Of a DNA stretch of 64,000 bases, positions 11,121 through 21,009 are shown one piece after another. This DNA comes from Sorex araneus (Eukaryota > Chordata > Mammalia > Eulipotyphla > Soricidae), in NCBI RefSeq assembly GCF_027595985.1, contig NC_073305.1, positions 172,380,172 to 172,444,171 on the forward strand, in the 5' to 3' direction. Below the pieces are notes generated by a model. That model was not told the origin of the DNA. It did not search any database and saw nothing but the letters and a program-made list of their open reading frames with translations. The translations under genes were made by a program, and so were the position numbers. Each line of letters starts with the position of its first letter. Within the stretch, counting starts at the first letter, position 1.

Positions 11121-12713
11121 CCACTTTTTTAATTGAATCACCATGAGAAACACTTATAAAGTTTTCACGTATAACATTGAGTTTCAGTCATACAATGATC
11201 AAACACCCATTCCTCTACCAATGTACATTTTCCACCACCAATGTCCCTACCTCTTATTCTCTCTCTCTACTTATGGGCATTATGGTTTTCAATACAGATA
11301 ATGAGAGGTCATCATGATTGGTCCTTTATCTATTTTCAGCACACATCTCCCATTCCGAGGGATCCCTTCAACCATCACTGACTTAGTGATCCCTTCTCTA
11401 TCCCAGCTGCCCTCTTCCCCAGCTCATAAGGCAGGCTTCCAACCACAGAGCAATCGTCCTGGCCCTGTCACTACTGTCCTTGGGTGTTAATCTCATATTA
11501 TGACATTTTATATTCCACAAATGAGTGCAATCATTCTATATCTGTCCCTCTCATTTTGACTCACTTCACTTAGTCTGATACTCTTAGTCTGATACTCTTA
11601 ATTTATAAGCAAATTTCATGACTTAATCTTTCCTAATGTCTGCATAGTATTCCATTGTGTAGATGTACCAAAGTTTCTTTAACCAATCTTCTGTTCTCTA
11701 GCACTAGGGTTGTTTTCAGATTCTAGCTATTGTGGACAGTTCTGCAATGAACATACAGGTGTAGATGCCATTTCTGCTGTGCTTTTTTGCACCCTCGGGA
11801 AATATTTCCAGAAGTAGCATTGCAGGGTCATATGAAAACTCAATTTCTAGTTTTTGAAAGAACTAGGACTGGAGCGACAGCATAGCGGGCAAGGCGTTTG
11901 TAGAACGGGGTTCGATTCCTCCGTCCCTCTCAGAGAGCCTGGCAAGCTACCAAGGGTTTCCCACCCGCACAGCAAAGCCTGGGAAGCTACCTGTGGCATA
12001 TTCAATATGCCAAAAACAGTAACAAGTCTCACAATGGAGATGTTACTGGTGCTTGATAGAGCAAATCGATGAGCAATGGAATGACAGTGCTACAGTGTTA
12101 CAGTGCCCACATCGTTATCAAAAAAGGCTGGACCAGTTGGAATTCCACCAACAATGAGAGTCCCTTTCTCCCCACATCCGTGCCAGCACTGGTTGTTCTT
12201 GTTCTTTTTGATATGTGTCAGTCTCCGTGGTGTGAGATGATATCTCATCGTTGTTTTGATTTGCATCTCCCTGTTGATTAGCGATGTGAACATTTTTTTC
12301 TGTGTCTTTTGGCCATTTGTATTTCTTTTTTTGAGTAAGTTTCTGTTCATTTCTTCTCCCCGTTTTTTGATGCGGTTGGAGGTTTTTTCTTATACAATTC
12401 TACCAGTGTCTGGTATATCCTGGATATTAGTCCTTTATAAGATGGGTATTGGTAAATATTTTTCCCATTCCGTGGACTCTCTCTGTATTTTGGTCACTGT
12501 TTCTTTTGAGATGCAGAAGTTTCTTAGTTTAATGCATCCCATTTGTTTATGTTTGTTTCCACTTGATTGGTCAGTGGTTTTTCATCCTTAAAGATGCTTT
12601 CAGCTTCAATATCATAGAAAGGTTCTGCCTACGTTTTCCTCCATGTACCTTATGGATTCACGCTTCTTGCTTTGTGACATAAGACAAATTCCTGAGGGTG
12701 ATTGCCCAGAGCT
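11121..12713 (-). mobile_element. 5'-truncated L1, ORF2 end and 3' UTR, split by a SINE-b
   Basis: The left end has the antisense 3' UTR ('aattgaatcaccatgagaaa'), then ORF2 C-terminal text up to at least 12,660 ('atcatagaaaggttctgcct'). Broken frames and a tandem 'ttagtctgatactc' duplication at about 11,569-11,599 show age. A SINE-b interrupts it at 11,866-12,106. The right border is uncertain. Confidence 0.85.
11866..12106 (+). repeat. SINE-b nested in L1
   Basis: Complete: head 'actggagcgacagcatagcg', B-box 'ggttcgattcctccgtccct', body 'ggcaagctacc', 'tatgccaaaaacagtaacaa' and the tail 'gacagtgctacagtgttaca'. L1 text continues on both sides. Confidence 0.95.
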
Positions 12714-13115
12714 CATCTCTTTATTTCCTTATTCATACTTAATTATCTTTCAGTTCTGGGTCTTAATTGAAAGACTTTGCTTTTATTTCTAAGAACATTT
12801 ATTATTGTTTACTTAAGAAAAGTCTAAAAAACCAAAGAGAATCTTTAAAAGGGTAACAAATTTTTTAAAAATAAAACTTTTTAAATATATAAAATAAAAT
12901 AAAAATAAATAAAATTTTATTTTAAAAAATTTTAAAAAATTAGACTATAGCTGCATCTCCTTATTTCCTCATCCATACCCTATCAGCTTTTGGTTCTGGG
13001 TCTTGATTGAAAGTCTTTGCATTTATTTCTAAGGACATTTATTATTGTATACTTAAGAAAAATCTGAAAACCAAAAAAAATCTTTAAAGGGGTAATGGAT
13101 TTTTGTAAAACAAAA
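12714..13115. repeat. Diverged local duplication, spacing about 240 bases
   Basis: A block beginning 'ctctttatttccttattcat' at about 12,716 recurs as 'ctccttatttcctcatccat' at about 12,956. Both continue through 'ggttctgggtctt.attgaaag', 'tttatttctaag.acatttat' and 'taaggggtaa'. The two copies are separated by an A/T-only stretch (about 12,875-12,940). Confidence 0.8.
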
Positions 13116-13120
13116 TAATT

Positions 13121-13345
13121 AGACCAGAGAGATCGTAGATGATCATAGTGATCAAGGTTAAGGCATTAATCTTGCATGCAGTAAACCCTGTTTGTGTTGG
13201 GCTTTGTTTATTGTAGTCTGAGCACTGCCAGGAATGATCCCTGAGCACTTCTAGGGGTCACTCCTTAATACAAAGCCAGAAATAGTCCATGAGTACCACT
13301 GGTTGTGGCCCCAAGCCCAAATATAAATAAAATGAAATAATAAAA
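13121..13345 (+). repeat. SINE-a, old
   Basis: The head 'ttagaccagagagatcgtag' is weak, but 'gagcactgccaggaatgatc', 'ctgagcacttctaggggtca' and 'ggttgtggccccaagcccaa' followed by an (AAAT)n-like tail are clear. Confidence 0.75.
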
Positions 13346-13904
13346 GTTAAAAGAAGACAGTTACAATAGAGAAAAAAACCCCACATTATTAAGTGTAAAG
13401 CTCTTGTAAATAGGTTGCTTTTTGCTATTTGGTGGCAAGAGAGGTTCTTTTGCATTTGAACAAGATTTTGCTTATGAATAAGACCCAAAAAGGCTTGGGG
13501 AAGAAAGGCAAGTTTAAAAAAATTAAAAGCACAGCATTCTTTCCAAGTGAAAAGCCCAAAGGGACCAAGGTTAGATGATGTCCTAGATTTCTAGGACACT
13601 GAAATGATTATTTGTTTTTTTTTTTTTGCACTGCTCCATTTTTATTTTTAGGTCATTAATGACAGGCAAGCGTGAATTCCACTTTATTTTTATTGTTAAT
13701 GTCCATTTGAAAAAAACTCCCTGTGAACCTAAGTCAACAGAAAATTTAAGACACAAACTCAGTTTGCAGTTGTGTCTCCTTTCTTATTTCTCACAGAACA
13801 CAGTCAAAAGTAGCAGCTCATAGAACCACAAACGGTCACACTTTGGCAAGTAAACTGCTAGTCTGATGACAACGATAACTAAAAATTCTCTGGACAATTA
13901 TCTG
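13346..13904. other. Unique DNA, nothing recognised
   Basis: T-rich run at 13,612-13,628. No repeat family or exon could be assigned. Confidence 0.4.
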
Positions 13905-14100
13905 TAGTGCAAGCCATAATACCCATAAGGAGAGAGAGAGTAAGAGGAAAATTTCTGCCATGGAGGCAGGGGGAGGGGTGGGAGGGATACTGGGGACAGG
14001 AGTGGTGGAAAATGTACACTGGTGAAGGGATGGATGTTCGACCATTGTATGACTGAAACTTAAACATGAAATTTTTGTAAAAAAGTAAAATAAAATAAAA
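13905..14100 (+). mobile_element. L1 3' end, severely truncated
   Basis: The L1 3' UTR signature 'gaaaatgtacactggtgaag', 'gactgaaacttaaacatgaa' and an (AAAAT)n tail are present. Confidence 0.85.
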
Positions 14101-14227
14101 TGCAAGAAAATTATCTAGACAAAAAACGAGTTCTGTAAATGATAACTTACATGATATGATAACATGATAGTTAGACATGATAACTCTTCAGTACTTGCAT
14201 TTCAAACCACAGTTCCTAAAAGGAGGT

Positions 14228-14388
14228 GGAGAGAGACAGAGGGAGGGAGAGGGAGAGAGAGAGAGAGGACACAGGCTGAGGGGGTGGTGAGTGGAGGGAA
14301 ACTGGGTATATTACTTTGGTGGTGGGAAATGTACACTGGTGAAGGGATGGATGTTGGAACATCATATGACTGAAACCCAGTCATGACC
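14228..14388 (+). mobile_element. L1 3' end, severely truncated
   Basis: A GA-rich stretch (14,228-14,270) leads into 'gggaaatgtacactggtgaa' and 'gactgaaacccagtcatgac', again the L1 3' UTR. Confidence 0.8.
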
Positions 14389-14416
14389 AACCTGCTGTGC
14401 TATTGCTCCAGCCCCT
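14389..14416 (-). repeat. SINE-a head fragment
   Basis: Only the 28-base 5' head survives, as antisense 'ctgctgtgctattgctccag'. It separates two L1 3' ends. Confidence 0.7.
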
Positions 14417-14448
14417 AATTCGTTGAATTCTTTAAATTTTTGATTCCC

Positions 14449-14653
14449 ACCCTGCCATAGTGGCAGTGTGGGGTGGGGGGAGACGGGACTGGGGAGGGCG
14501 GGAGAGATGCTGGGTTTACTGGTGGTGGGGAATGGGCACTGGTGAAGGGATGGGTTCTTGAACTTTGTACGGGGAAAACACGAGCACAAAAATGTATAAA
14601 ACTGTAACTGTACCCTCACGTTGATTCACTAATTAAAAATAAATAATTAAAAA
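14449..14653 (+). mobile_element. Tiny L1 3'-end insertion with TSD
   Basis: About 205 bases: 'gggaatgggcactggtgaag', the 'tgattcactaattaaaaata' end and a poly(A). The target site 'aaa(t)5-7gattccc' is duplicated at 14,434-14,448 and ending at 14,669, differing only in T-run length. Confidence 0.88.
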
Positions 14654-14917
14654 AATTTTTTTGATTCCCTGGGAGCTATTTATTTTACAAATGTAAGTAA
14701 CTATGGCCCTATACACTTTGTTTCATCTGACATGCATTTTAATGACCATCCAAGTGAAAGATGGTTTTGTTTTTATTTGCAACTCACCTTAACATTCTTT
14801 TATTCTATATAAATGTCTGCTCTTTTTGTGAGTTAGCTCTAAGCTCTGTTTACTTCCCTCACCAAATGGGTTAAGACTAATCCATGTTCTTCTTTTCTTT
14901 TTTTTTTCTTTTTGGGT

Positions 14918-15205
14918 ATCACTGTATCACTGTCATCACTGTTGTCCCATTAATCATTGATTTGCTCAAGCGGGCACCAGTAACATCTCCATTCGTCCTA
15001 GCCCTGAGATTTTAGAAGCCTCCCTTGACTCAGTCTTCTCAGTGGTGCCGCATTGGAGGCTCTTTTAGGGTAAGGGGAATGAGACCCATCATTGTTACTG
15101 GTTTTGGCAAATCAATTACGCCATGGAGAGCTTGCCAGGCTCTGCCATGCGGGCAGGATGCTCTCGGCACCTTGCCGGGTTCTCTGAGAGGAAAAACTAT
15201 GCTAC
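14918..15205 (-). repeat. SINE-c (SINE-b with about 95-base insert)
   Basis: The flanks match SINE-b ('gatttgctcaagcgggcacc', 'gagcttgccaggctctgcca'). Between them, roughly 14,993-15,091, lies extra sequence ('cgtcctagccctgagatttt' to 'ggggaatgagacccatcatt') that other copies lack. The same insert is in the copy at 40,026. Confidence 0.9.
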
Positions 15206-15269
15206 AAACAAACAAATAAAATAAGCAGCTAGTACTCTTGGGTGTGGCAGTATCACTTAAATGATAAGT

Positions 15270-15317
15270 GATATATATATGTGTGTGTGTGTGTATGTGT
15301 GTGTGTGTGTGTGTGTA
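15270..15317. repeat. (TA)n(TG)n compound microsatellite
   Basis: TA then TG units running directly into the tail end of the antisense SINE-b, as if grown from its GTAGCACTGT tail repeats. Confidence 0.95.
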
Positions 15318-15515
15318 GCACTGTTGTCCCATTGTTCATCGATTTGCTCGAGTGGGCACCAGTAACGACTCCATTGTGAGACTTGTTGTTAACTGTTTTT
15401 GACATATCGAATACACCAGGGGTAGCTTGCCAGGCTTTGCCATGCAGGTGGGATACTCTCAGTAGCTTGCCGGGCTCTCTGAGAGGGACTGAGGAATAGA
15501 ACCCGGGTTGGCTGC
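15315..15515 (-). repeat. SINE-b
   Basis: Antisense copy from 'tagcactgttgtcccattgt' to 'gaacccgggttggctgcat'. The tRNA-like head beyond the B-box is missing, and a TA tract follows instead. Confidence 0.93.
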
Positions 15516-15562
15516 ATATATATATATATATGCATGCATATATATGCATACATATATATATA
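15514..15562. repeat. (TA)n/(TGCATA)n microsatellite
   Basis: TA units interrupted by GCATGCATA, immediately at the truncated end of the SINE-b. Confidence 0.92.
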
Positions 15563-15582
15563 CCCAGAACAAATCATATTCA

Positions 15583-15785
15583 TTTTATTTTGTTTTGTTT
15601 TGTTTTGGGGGGAGGAGGGGAGGAGGATCCACACTCAGTGGTGCTCAGGACTTACTCTTGGCTCTTTCCTACTCAGGAACCACTCATGATGAGTCTTAGG
15701 GAATCCCAAAGGGTGCTGGCGATGAAACCTGGGTCAGTCATGTGCAAGACAAGTGACCTACCCATTGTATAATCTCTCCAGACCA
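15583..15785 (-). repeat. SINE-a, diverged
   Basis: A (TTTTG)n tail and a GGGAGGAGG stretch precede 'actcagtggtgctcaggact'. The right end has 'gatgaaacctgggtcagtca' and 'tataatctctccagaccac'. Confidence 0.85.
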
Positions 15786-15883
15786 CAAATCCTATCTTAG
15801 ACTAAAGCCTAAAGTTTAAAATAACCATGCATACTAATTCCACTATCTTCCCGGCTTGTTTTATAAGATCCACCTTCCCTCTA

Positions 15884-16024
15884 GACTGGAGCGATAGCAC
15901 AGCGGGTAGGGTGTTTGCCTTGCACGCGGCCGACCCAGGTTCGATTCCTCCATCCCTCTTGGGTAGCCCAGCAAGCTACCGAGAGTATCCCGCCCACACG
16001 GCAGAGCCTGGCAAGCTACCCGTG
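15884..16024 (+). repeat. SINE-b 5' part, left arm of an inverted pair
   Basis: Head 'gactggagcgatagcacagc' through B-box 'ggttcgattcctccatccct' to 'ggcaagctacccgtggctat', then an abrupt switch of strand. The TSD caccttccctcta lies at 15,871-15,883, its partner beyond the inverted arm at 16,209-16,221. Confidence 0.92.
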
Positions 16025-16208
16025 GCTATAGCACTGTAGCACTGTCTTCCCATTGTTCATCGATTTGCTCGAGTGGGCACTAGTAACGCCTCCATTGTGA
16101 GACTTGTTGTTACTGTTACTGGCATATCAAATACCCCATGGGTAGCTTGTCAGACTCTGCCATGTGGGCGAGATACTCTCGGTAGCTTGCCGGGCTCTCC
16201 GAGAGGGA
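16025..16208 (-). repeat. SINE-b 3' part, right arm of an inverted pair
   Basis: Antisense from the tail 'agcactgtagcactgtcttc' to 'ccgggctctccgagaggga'. It overlaps the left arm by about 70 bases of SINE body, so the pair forms a hairpin. One 13-base TSD flanks both arms. Confidence 0.92.
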
Positions 16209-16379
16209 CACCTTCCCTCTAATCTGCTTATACTTTAGCTGTATCTACCCCAAAACACTGAACAACAGCAGAGAAATTTGTTTTATTTTTCAACCCGCTA
16301 TAAGTACAAATGTCACCTGCATTCAATTTCTTCCATTAGAGTCTTATATAGAATGCTCAGGAGTAGCTACTTTTACAAT

Positions 16380-17048
16380 GGACAAAAGGGGTCGGCCCTA
16401 AATCAATCCATCAACTGATCAGCACTAAGAGCCTGGAACTATCCTAGGAACTCGTAATTCAAAACCAACGAGGAGCAAGCTTATCTTCCAGTGCAGAGGC
16501 CAGACTCGGGGAGGGAGGAAACAAGAGCAGAAAAGAAGCTGGACAGGGAGTGGGACTGGCCCTGGCATGCCGGGGAGGCCAGCCCGAGACCCACTGCCCT
16601 GAGGAGATGCCCACAGGGACAGTACAGGCGCGTCCTTTTCCCACAAGGACTGAGTGTGTGGACACAGCCGAGCGGGAGGGGAAGGAGAGGGCAGGGCAGA
16701 GCCTGTCCCGAGGCCTCTGCAGAGAACCAGGTGAGAGAAACTGGTGCCCTGGGTAGGGCCACGGCAGTGGGGTCGGGCCTGAAAGGCACAGAATCAGCGT
16801 GATTTAGAGACGGAGTAAAGGAGAGGGCCGCCTGGCCTGACTCTGGAGCCAGAACAAGGGAAAACAAGAATACAGGTGTGGGTCCTGACTCCCAGAGACA
16901 GAGAAGGAGACTGGGGCAGAATCCAAAAGGATGTCCACTGGGCACTCGCTGGGGGTTAAAACTTCACCTAGGCCATTACCTAAGCTGAGTGTGAAGGAGC
17001 TCACAGATGACACCATCTGGGGCATCACAGGCAGGATTTGAAAACCAT
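16380..17048 (-). mobile_element. Ancient L2-like LINE remnant, GC-rich
   Basis: The antisense L2-type pattern is faint but runs throughout: 'cactaagagcctggaactat' and 'cctaggaactcg' at the left, then 'gaggagatgcccacagggac'. It is markedly GC-richer than its surroundings. A 154-codon open frame on the minus strand (16,481-16,945) is low-complexity and is not called a gene. Confidence 0.4.
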
Positions 17049-17059
17049 ACACATGGGGG

Positions 17060-17234
17060 CCCCTCTCCAAGAGCCCGGCAAGCTACTGAGTATCCCGCCT
17101 GCACGGCAGAGCCTGGCAAGCTCCCCATGGCGTATCCGATATGCCAAAAACAGTAACAAGTCTCACATGGAGATATTACTGGTGCCCGCTTGAGCAAATC
17201 GATGAGCAACGGGATGACAGTGACGGTGACAGTA
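17060..17234 (+). repeat. SINE-b, 5'-truncated with exact TSD
   Basis: It starts within the body at 'ccctctccaagagcccggca' and ends with the tail 'gacagtgacggtgacagta'. The perfect 11-base TSD acacatggggg lies at 17,049-17,059 and 17,235-17,245. The TSD does not start with an A run and there is no poly(A). Confidence 0.95.
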
Positions 17235-17245
17235 ACACATGGGGG

Positions 17246-17880
17246 AGATAGTACAGTGAAAAGCAACATGGATGACCAACCTAAAGATGCAAGTCATGTG
17301 AAGAAAAGCCGGCCCCTGCGCCAGGCTGTTTCAATCGGGAGACGCCCCATAGGGGGATGGGTGAGACCCCTCTCCACCCCAAGGGACCCAGCCCAGCAGC
17401 TGAAAACCTCCAGAACTCAACTGCCGGCACGCTCACGGCCACTGTCCACACGCTCGGCTGAGCCTCACCCACAAGTGAACATATTCCTGGACACTTCATA
17501 CCACACACCCTACCCATGCGCCAAGAGTACCGCACCACATTTGACGGGGTTCGAAGTAGGAGGCAACCCATCTTAGAGGAAAAAAAAATTTTTTTTTTTT
17601 TTACAGACTTATAGAAGTGCTTAATGCCCCCTGGGTGAAATACAACAATCTTCACACTCTTTCCCCTAAGGACACTTTTTTGTAGCATTTTCAGCGATTT
17701 TTCACCATAAACAATACAAAATATATTATTTCAGTTCTGCTTTGGGGCAGGGATTGGGGTTCAGGATAGAAACACCAGAAATGTGGAAATGGGCAGGTGT
17801 CATGGTGGTGAGGTTGGTGCTTGAATATTAAACATAATCAAATATTGTGAACTACTTTATGAAATTTAAAAAAAAATTTT
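17246..17880 (+). repeat. Composite repeat family, copy 1
   Basis: From 'cgccaggctgtttcaatcgg' (17,319) it follows the copy at 55,501 almost step for step: 'caagggacccagc', 'gagcctcac', 'acattcctggac', 'ggggttc', 'acaatcttcacac', then 'tattaaacataatcaaatat' and an A-rich end. A homopolymer region (17,578-17,602) replaces the TA/CA array of the other copy. The left border is uncertain. Confidence 0.8.
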
Positions 17881-18015
17881 AAGAAATACGATATGGTGCA
17901 AAAGCTTAAAAAAAACAGGTCAACCAAAAGGGACTGGTCACTTCAATGGAATGCCAATTATCTCTGAACTTTTCTTGTTGGGGGGGGCGAAGGGGGACAG
18001 GAAGCAGAGGGTGAG
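17881..18015. other. Short unique spacer
   Basis: No family recognised. A G-run lies at 17,981-17,989. Confidence 0.4.
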
Positions 18016-18137
18016 GGCCACACCCAGTGGTAATCAGCACCGACTCCCCGCTCTGAGCTCAGGGGTCACCCCTTGGCAGTGCTGGGGGGGATCCTCACGT
18101 GCCAGACGAGCACCAGGACCCCTGCCCTCTCCAGCCC
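18016..18137 (-). repeat. SINE-a, old and shortened
   Basis: 'gggccacacccagtggtaat', 'gctctgagctcaggggtcac' and the terminal 'ccctctccagcccc' are present. The central block is deleted. Confidence 0.7.
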
Positions 18138-18426
18138 CTGGAGCTTTCTTAAGGCTCCTTTGAAACAAGAAGTTTTAAAAGAACAAGGACTAAGTCCACT
18201 CCTCTTAGCACTGTGCCATAAACACACTGAAGCTGAGCTCACAGTGAGTAACGAATCAGCACTCTCTAAGAACCAAGCGCCTCGCCATCAACAACTTCCC
18301 CATTAGTACAGGGGTCACAAGTGTCCCCAAGTGAGTGGCCTGTGGGTGACACCTCCTCCTTCCCCGTCAATAGCCAGATCATTGATTTTTCTAACAAATA
18401 CTGAAAATTCAATTGGTCCACCATGA

Positions 18427-18596
18427 ATTTCTTTTTTGGGTCCCACCTGGAAATGTGCTCAGGGGTTACTCCTGGCCCTGTACTCAGGAGTTACTCCTGG
18501 CAGTGCTTGGGGGACCATATGAGATTCTGGGGATCGAACCTGGGTCTGCTGGTGCAAGGCAAATGCCCTATCCACTGTGCTATCCTTCCAGCCCTT
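18427..18596 (-). repeat. SINE-a
   Basis: Antisense copy with 'ttttttgggtcccacctgga', 'gggggaccatatgagattct' and 'tgtgctatccttccagccct'. Confidence 0.92.
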
Positions 18597-19237
18597 CCAT
18601 ATTCATTTTTATAGCTGCATTAAAAGTCATAATTTTACCTTTATAAAATAGCTTTTAACATTTTGTTTTCTCTTTCGGTAATGGAGCAAAATGTCTCCTG
18701 CTTTTTCCTCCCTGAGTTGTGGAGATTGAAAGATCCTTAACAGGACTGAAATGAACTTAAAGGGCTGAAAAAATGACTTACCTACTTTGTCTTCCTAGTT
18801 TTGTAATGAGAGCTAGAACGTAAAGTGTACTCTGTTATAAAATACTACAGTACTAGGAGGTATTATTACCATCGGGCATTATGGGCCGCATAAGAGTCAG
18901 CCATCCCTGACCTCATTTTGAAGTGACCTGAGGGTTCGTCTTAGGTAGCATGCAAGGAGCAAAGGTACAAGCTCACGTGCTGAACAAACGGGGTCACGGA
19001 TACACCCAGCAGTCTTGGATTTCAGCGAAGAGGCCACAAGAGATGGAAAAGGTTTAAAGGAGACTCTGAGACTTGCCTCTTCCTTTCTGAGCCCTTTGCC
19101 ACGGGGGAATGAACGGTCAAGGTCCTTTCTGTACCCAAATATCAGCTGGTCTAGTACACCATTATTTGTCACTCCCCCTGGCCTTTGCTTGTGCAGATTG
19201 TGGCAGGAGAATGACCAGGGAGAGGCAAAAAACAGGA
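18597..19237. other. Unique DNA, nothing recognised
   Basis: No repeat recognised. Reading frames at 18,897-19,172 (-) and 19,015-19,395 (+) overlap each other and the next SINE, and neither looks coding. Confidence 0.45.
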
Positions 19238-19408
19238 TTTCCGATCAGAGCAATAGTACTGTGGGCAGGCATCTGCCTTGTACATGGTCAGTCTGGGTTC
19301 GATCCCTGGCATCCTCTATGTTCCCCTCAAGACCACCAAGAGTGATCCCCAAGCTCCAGAGTTCAGGAATAAGCTCTGAGCACCACCGGGTGTAGCCCCC
19401 AAACTAAA
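19238..19408 (+). repeat. SINE-a, diverged
   Basis: 'cgatcagagcaatagtactg' head, 'gggttcgatccctggcatcc' B-box, and 'ccaccgggtgtagcccccaa' end. The tail is a GA tract rather than poly(A). Confidence 0.88.
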
Positions 19409-19483
19409 ACAGAGAGAGGGAGAGAGAGAGAGACAGAGACAGAGAGAGACAGAAAGAGAGGGAGGGAAGGAAAGAGAGAGGAT
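19409..19483. repeat. (GA)n-rich tract
   Basis: A purine-only strand (GAGAGGGAGAGAGACAGAGA and similar), grown at the SINE 3' end. Confidence 0.93.
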
Positions 19484-19594
19484 TTCTGGCATACAGAATC
19501 ATACGTAGAAGATAAAAGATAAAGTTTTGTTAAAGCATTTAAAGGTTGCCAACACCTATACTCTGAATCTTCTCCTACTTTCTACATTATTTCA

Positions 19595-19770
19595 GTTCCA
19601 GGCTAGAGAGAGAATTCATTGAGTAAGGAGCTTGTTTTGCACACAGTTTACTTGGGCATCCAGTGTGGTACCTGATCACTCTCCTCTGGCCAGGCGTGAC
19701 CCTGAGAACAGAGGAAGGAGCAAGGCCTGTGCACCGCAGGATTGGTTCCCGAATAACACCACCAACAAAA
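19595..19770 (+). repeat. Possible very old SINE-a
   Basis: 'ccaggctagagagagaattc', 'gagcttgttttgcacacagt' and 'ggcgtgaccctgagaac' follow the order of SINE-a segments, but identity is low. Confidence 0.35.
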
Positions 19771-20638
19771 CATTGTTTTAGTTCCCCAAACATAAAGTCT
19801 AAACTAGGACGCTCAACTTCAGAACTTAAGTCATTGAAATATTCTGGGATGGTTTTCAACAGTGTCAGCATTCACTTTTCCACGTTCAGTTCCTCCCCAG
19901 TCTTAGAACGAGCCCATACACTCAAAGTCTTAGTCATGAATACACTAAGAGCCCAGGATGCACAGAAAGCCCATTTGTATTCCCTGAGTGTCAGAATGCA
20001 TCCTTGAAGATGCAGGCAGAGCGGTGGCTCCCCGGTGAAGTCAGGCCCTGGTCTCTGGAATCTGGAACCTTATATGGCTCTTCTCCCAAGTGATTAAGTG
20101 GAAAATTATGGCAGGGGAATTATCCTGGATTAGCCTGACGCAAGCACCAGTGTCCTAAAAGAGAGGCAGTGGGAACTGACGCAACTCTAGGCCAGGTGCT
20201 GTGGGCACACAGCAGAGATGGAAGCGTTGCTGCCCTAAAACCTAGAAACGTCAGTCCCAGACACAGGGGACACGCAAAGGGGATTTTCCTCTATCGCTAC
20301 AGGAAACTCGACAGAGGGAGTGTAGCACTGCCATTACTTTTGCTTCCCCAGTGAAACTGTTCTCAAACATCTGGCCTTGAGATGATGAGAGACATTGCTA
20401 TTTGATTTCTTTTTAATTGAGGCACTGTTAGTTTATTTTATAAAGGACTTCTTTTTGAAAAGAAAAAAGGGAATATTTGAGAGGAGAATGAACTTTCATT
20501 ACTCACTATGAGCAAATGCTGATGAGTTCACAAGTTTTTCCATCAGACTGAGATGGAGTTAAGTGGGGACCCAGGAAAGGTTCATAAAGAAGTATTCCCG
20601 CTTCCCACCACTGGATATTGTAAAATGAAAGCAGACGA
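19771..20638. other. Unique DNA, nothing certain
   Basis: The 16-base string gacacaggggacacgc near 20,260 also occurs near 59,115. No further shared structure was seen, and no exon. Confidence 0.4.
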
Positions 20639-20659
20639 TTTATTTATTTATTTATTTTT
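20639..20659. repeat. (TTTA)n tract
   Basis: Five TTTA units at the left edge of the SINE-b pair, probably part of the T-rich tail of the L1 that continues at about 21,010. Confidence 0.85.
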
Positions 20660-20766
20660 GCTCGAGCGGGCACCAGTAATGTCTCCATTGTGAGACTTGT
20701 TACTGTTTTTGGCATATTGAACATGGTCACAGGTGGCTTGCCAGGCTATGCCATGCAGGCACGATA
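20660..20766 (-). repeat. SINE-b fragment, left arm of a second inverted pair
   Basis: Antisense 'gctcgagcgggcaccagtaa' to 'tgccatgcaggcacgata', then strand switches. Confidence 0.88.
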
Positions 20767-20997
20767 CAGCGAGTAGGGCATTTGCTTTGCATGTGGCCGA
20801 CCCGGATTTGATTCCTCTGTCCCTCTCTGAGAGCCTGGCAAGCTACCGAGAGTATCCCGTCCGCACGGCAGAGTTTGGCAAGCTCCCGGTAGCGTATTCT
20901 ATGTACCCGAAACAGTAACAAGTCTCACAATGCAGACGTTACTGGTGCTCATTCAAGCAAATCAATGAACAATAGGATGACAGTGCTACAATGCTCA
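20767..20997 (+). repeat. SINE-b, right arm of a second inverted pair
   Basis: It starts inside the head at 'cagcgagtagggcatttgct', keeps the full body and ends in the tail 'gacagtgctacaatgctc'. About 110 bases are shared in inverse orientation with the left arm. A further 'tgacagtgctacagtgctac' tail piece follows at about 21,012-21,032, between two copies of 'atttatttttat'. Confidence 0.9.
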
Positions 20998-21009
20998 TTT
21001 ATTTTTATC

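Noticed and set aside
16481-16945. 154-codon open frame, the longest in the window
   Set aside because: Low-complexity Pro/Ser/Leu composition in old L2-like DNA, with a rival open frame on the opposite strand and no promoter or splice context.
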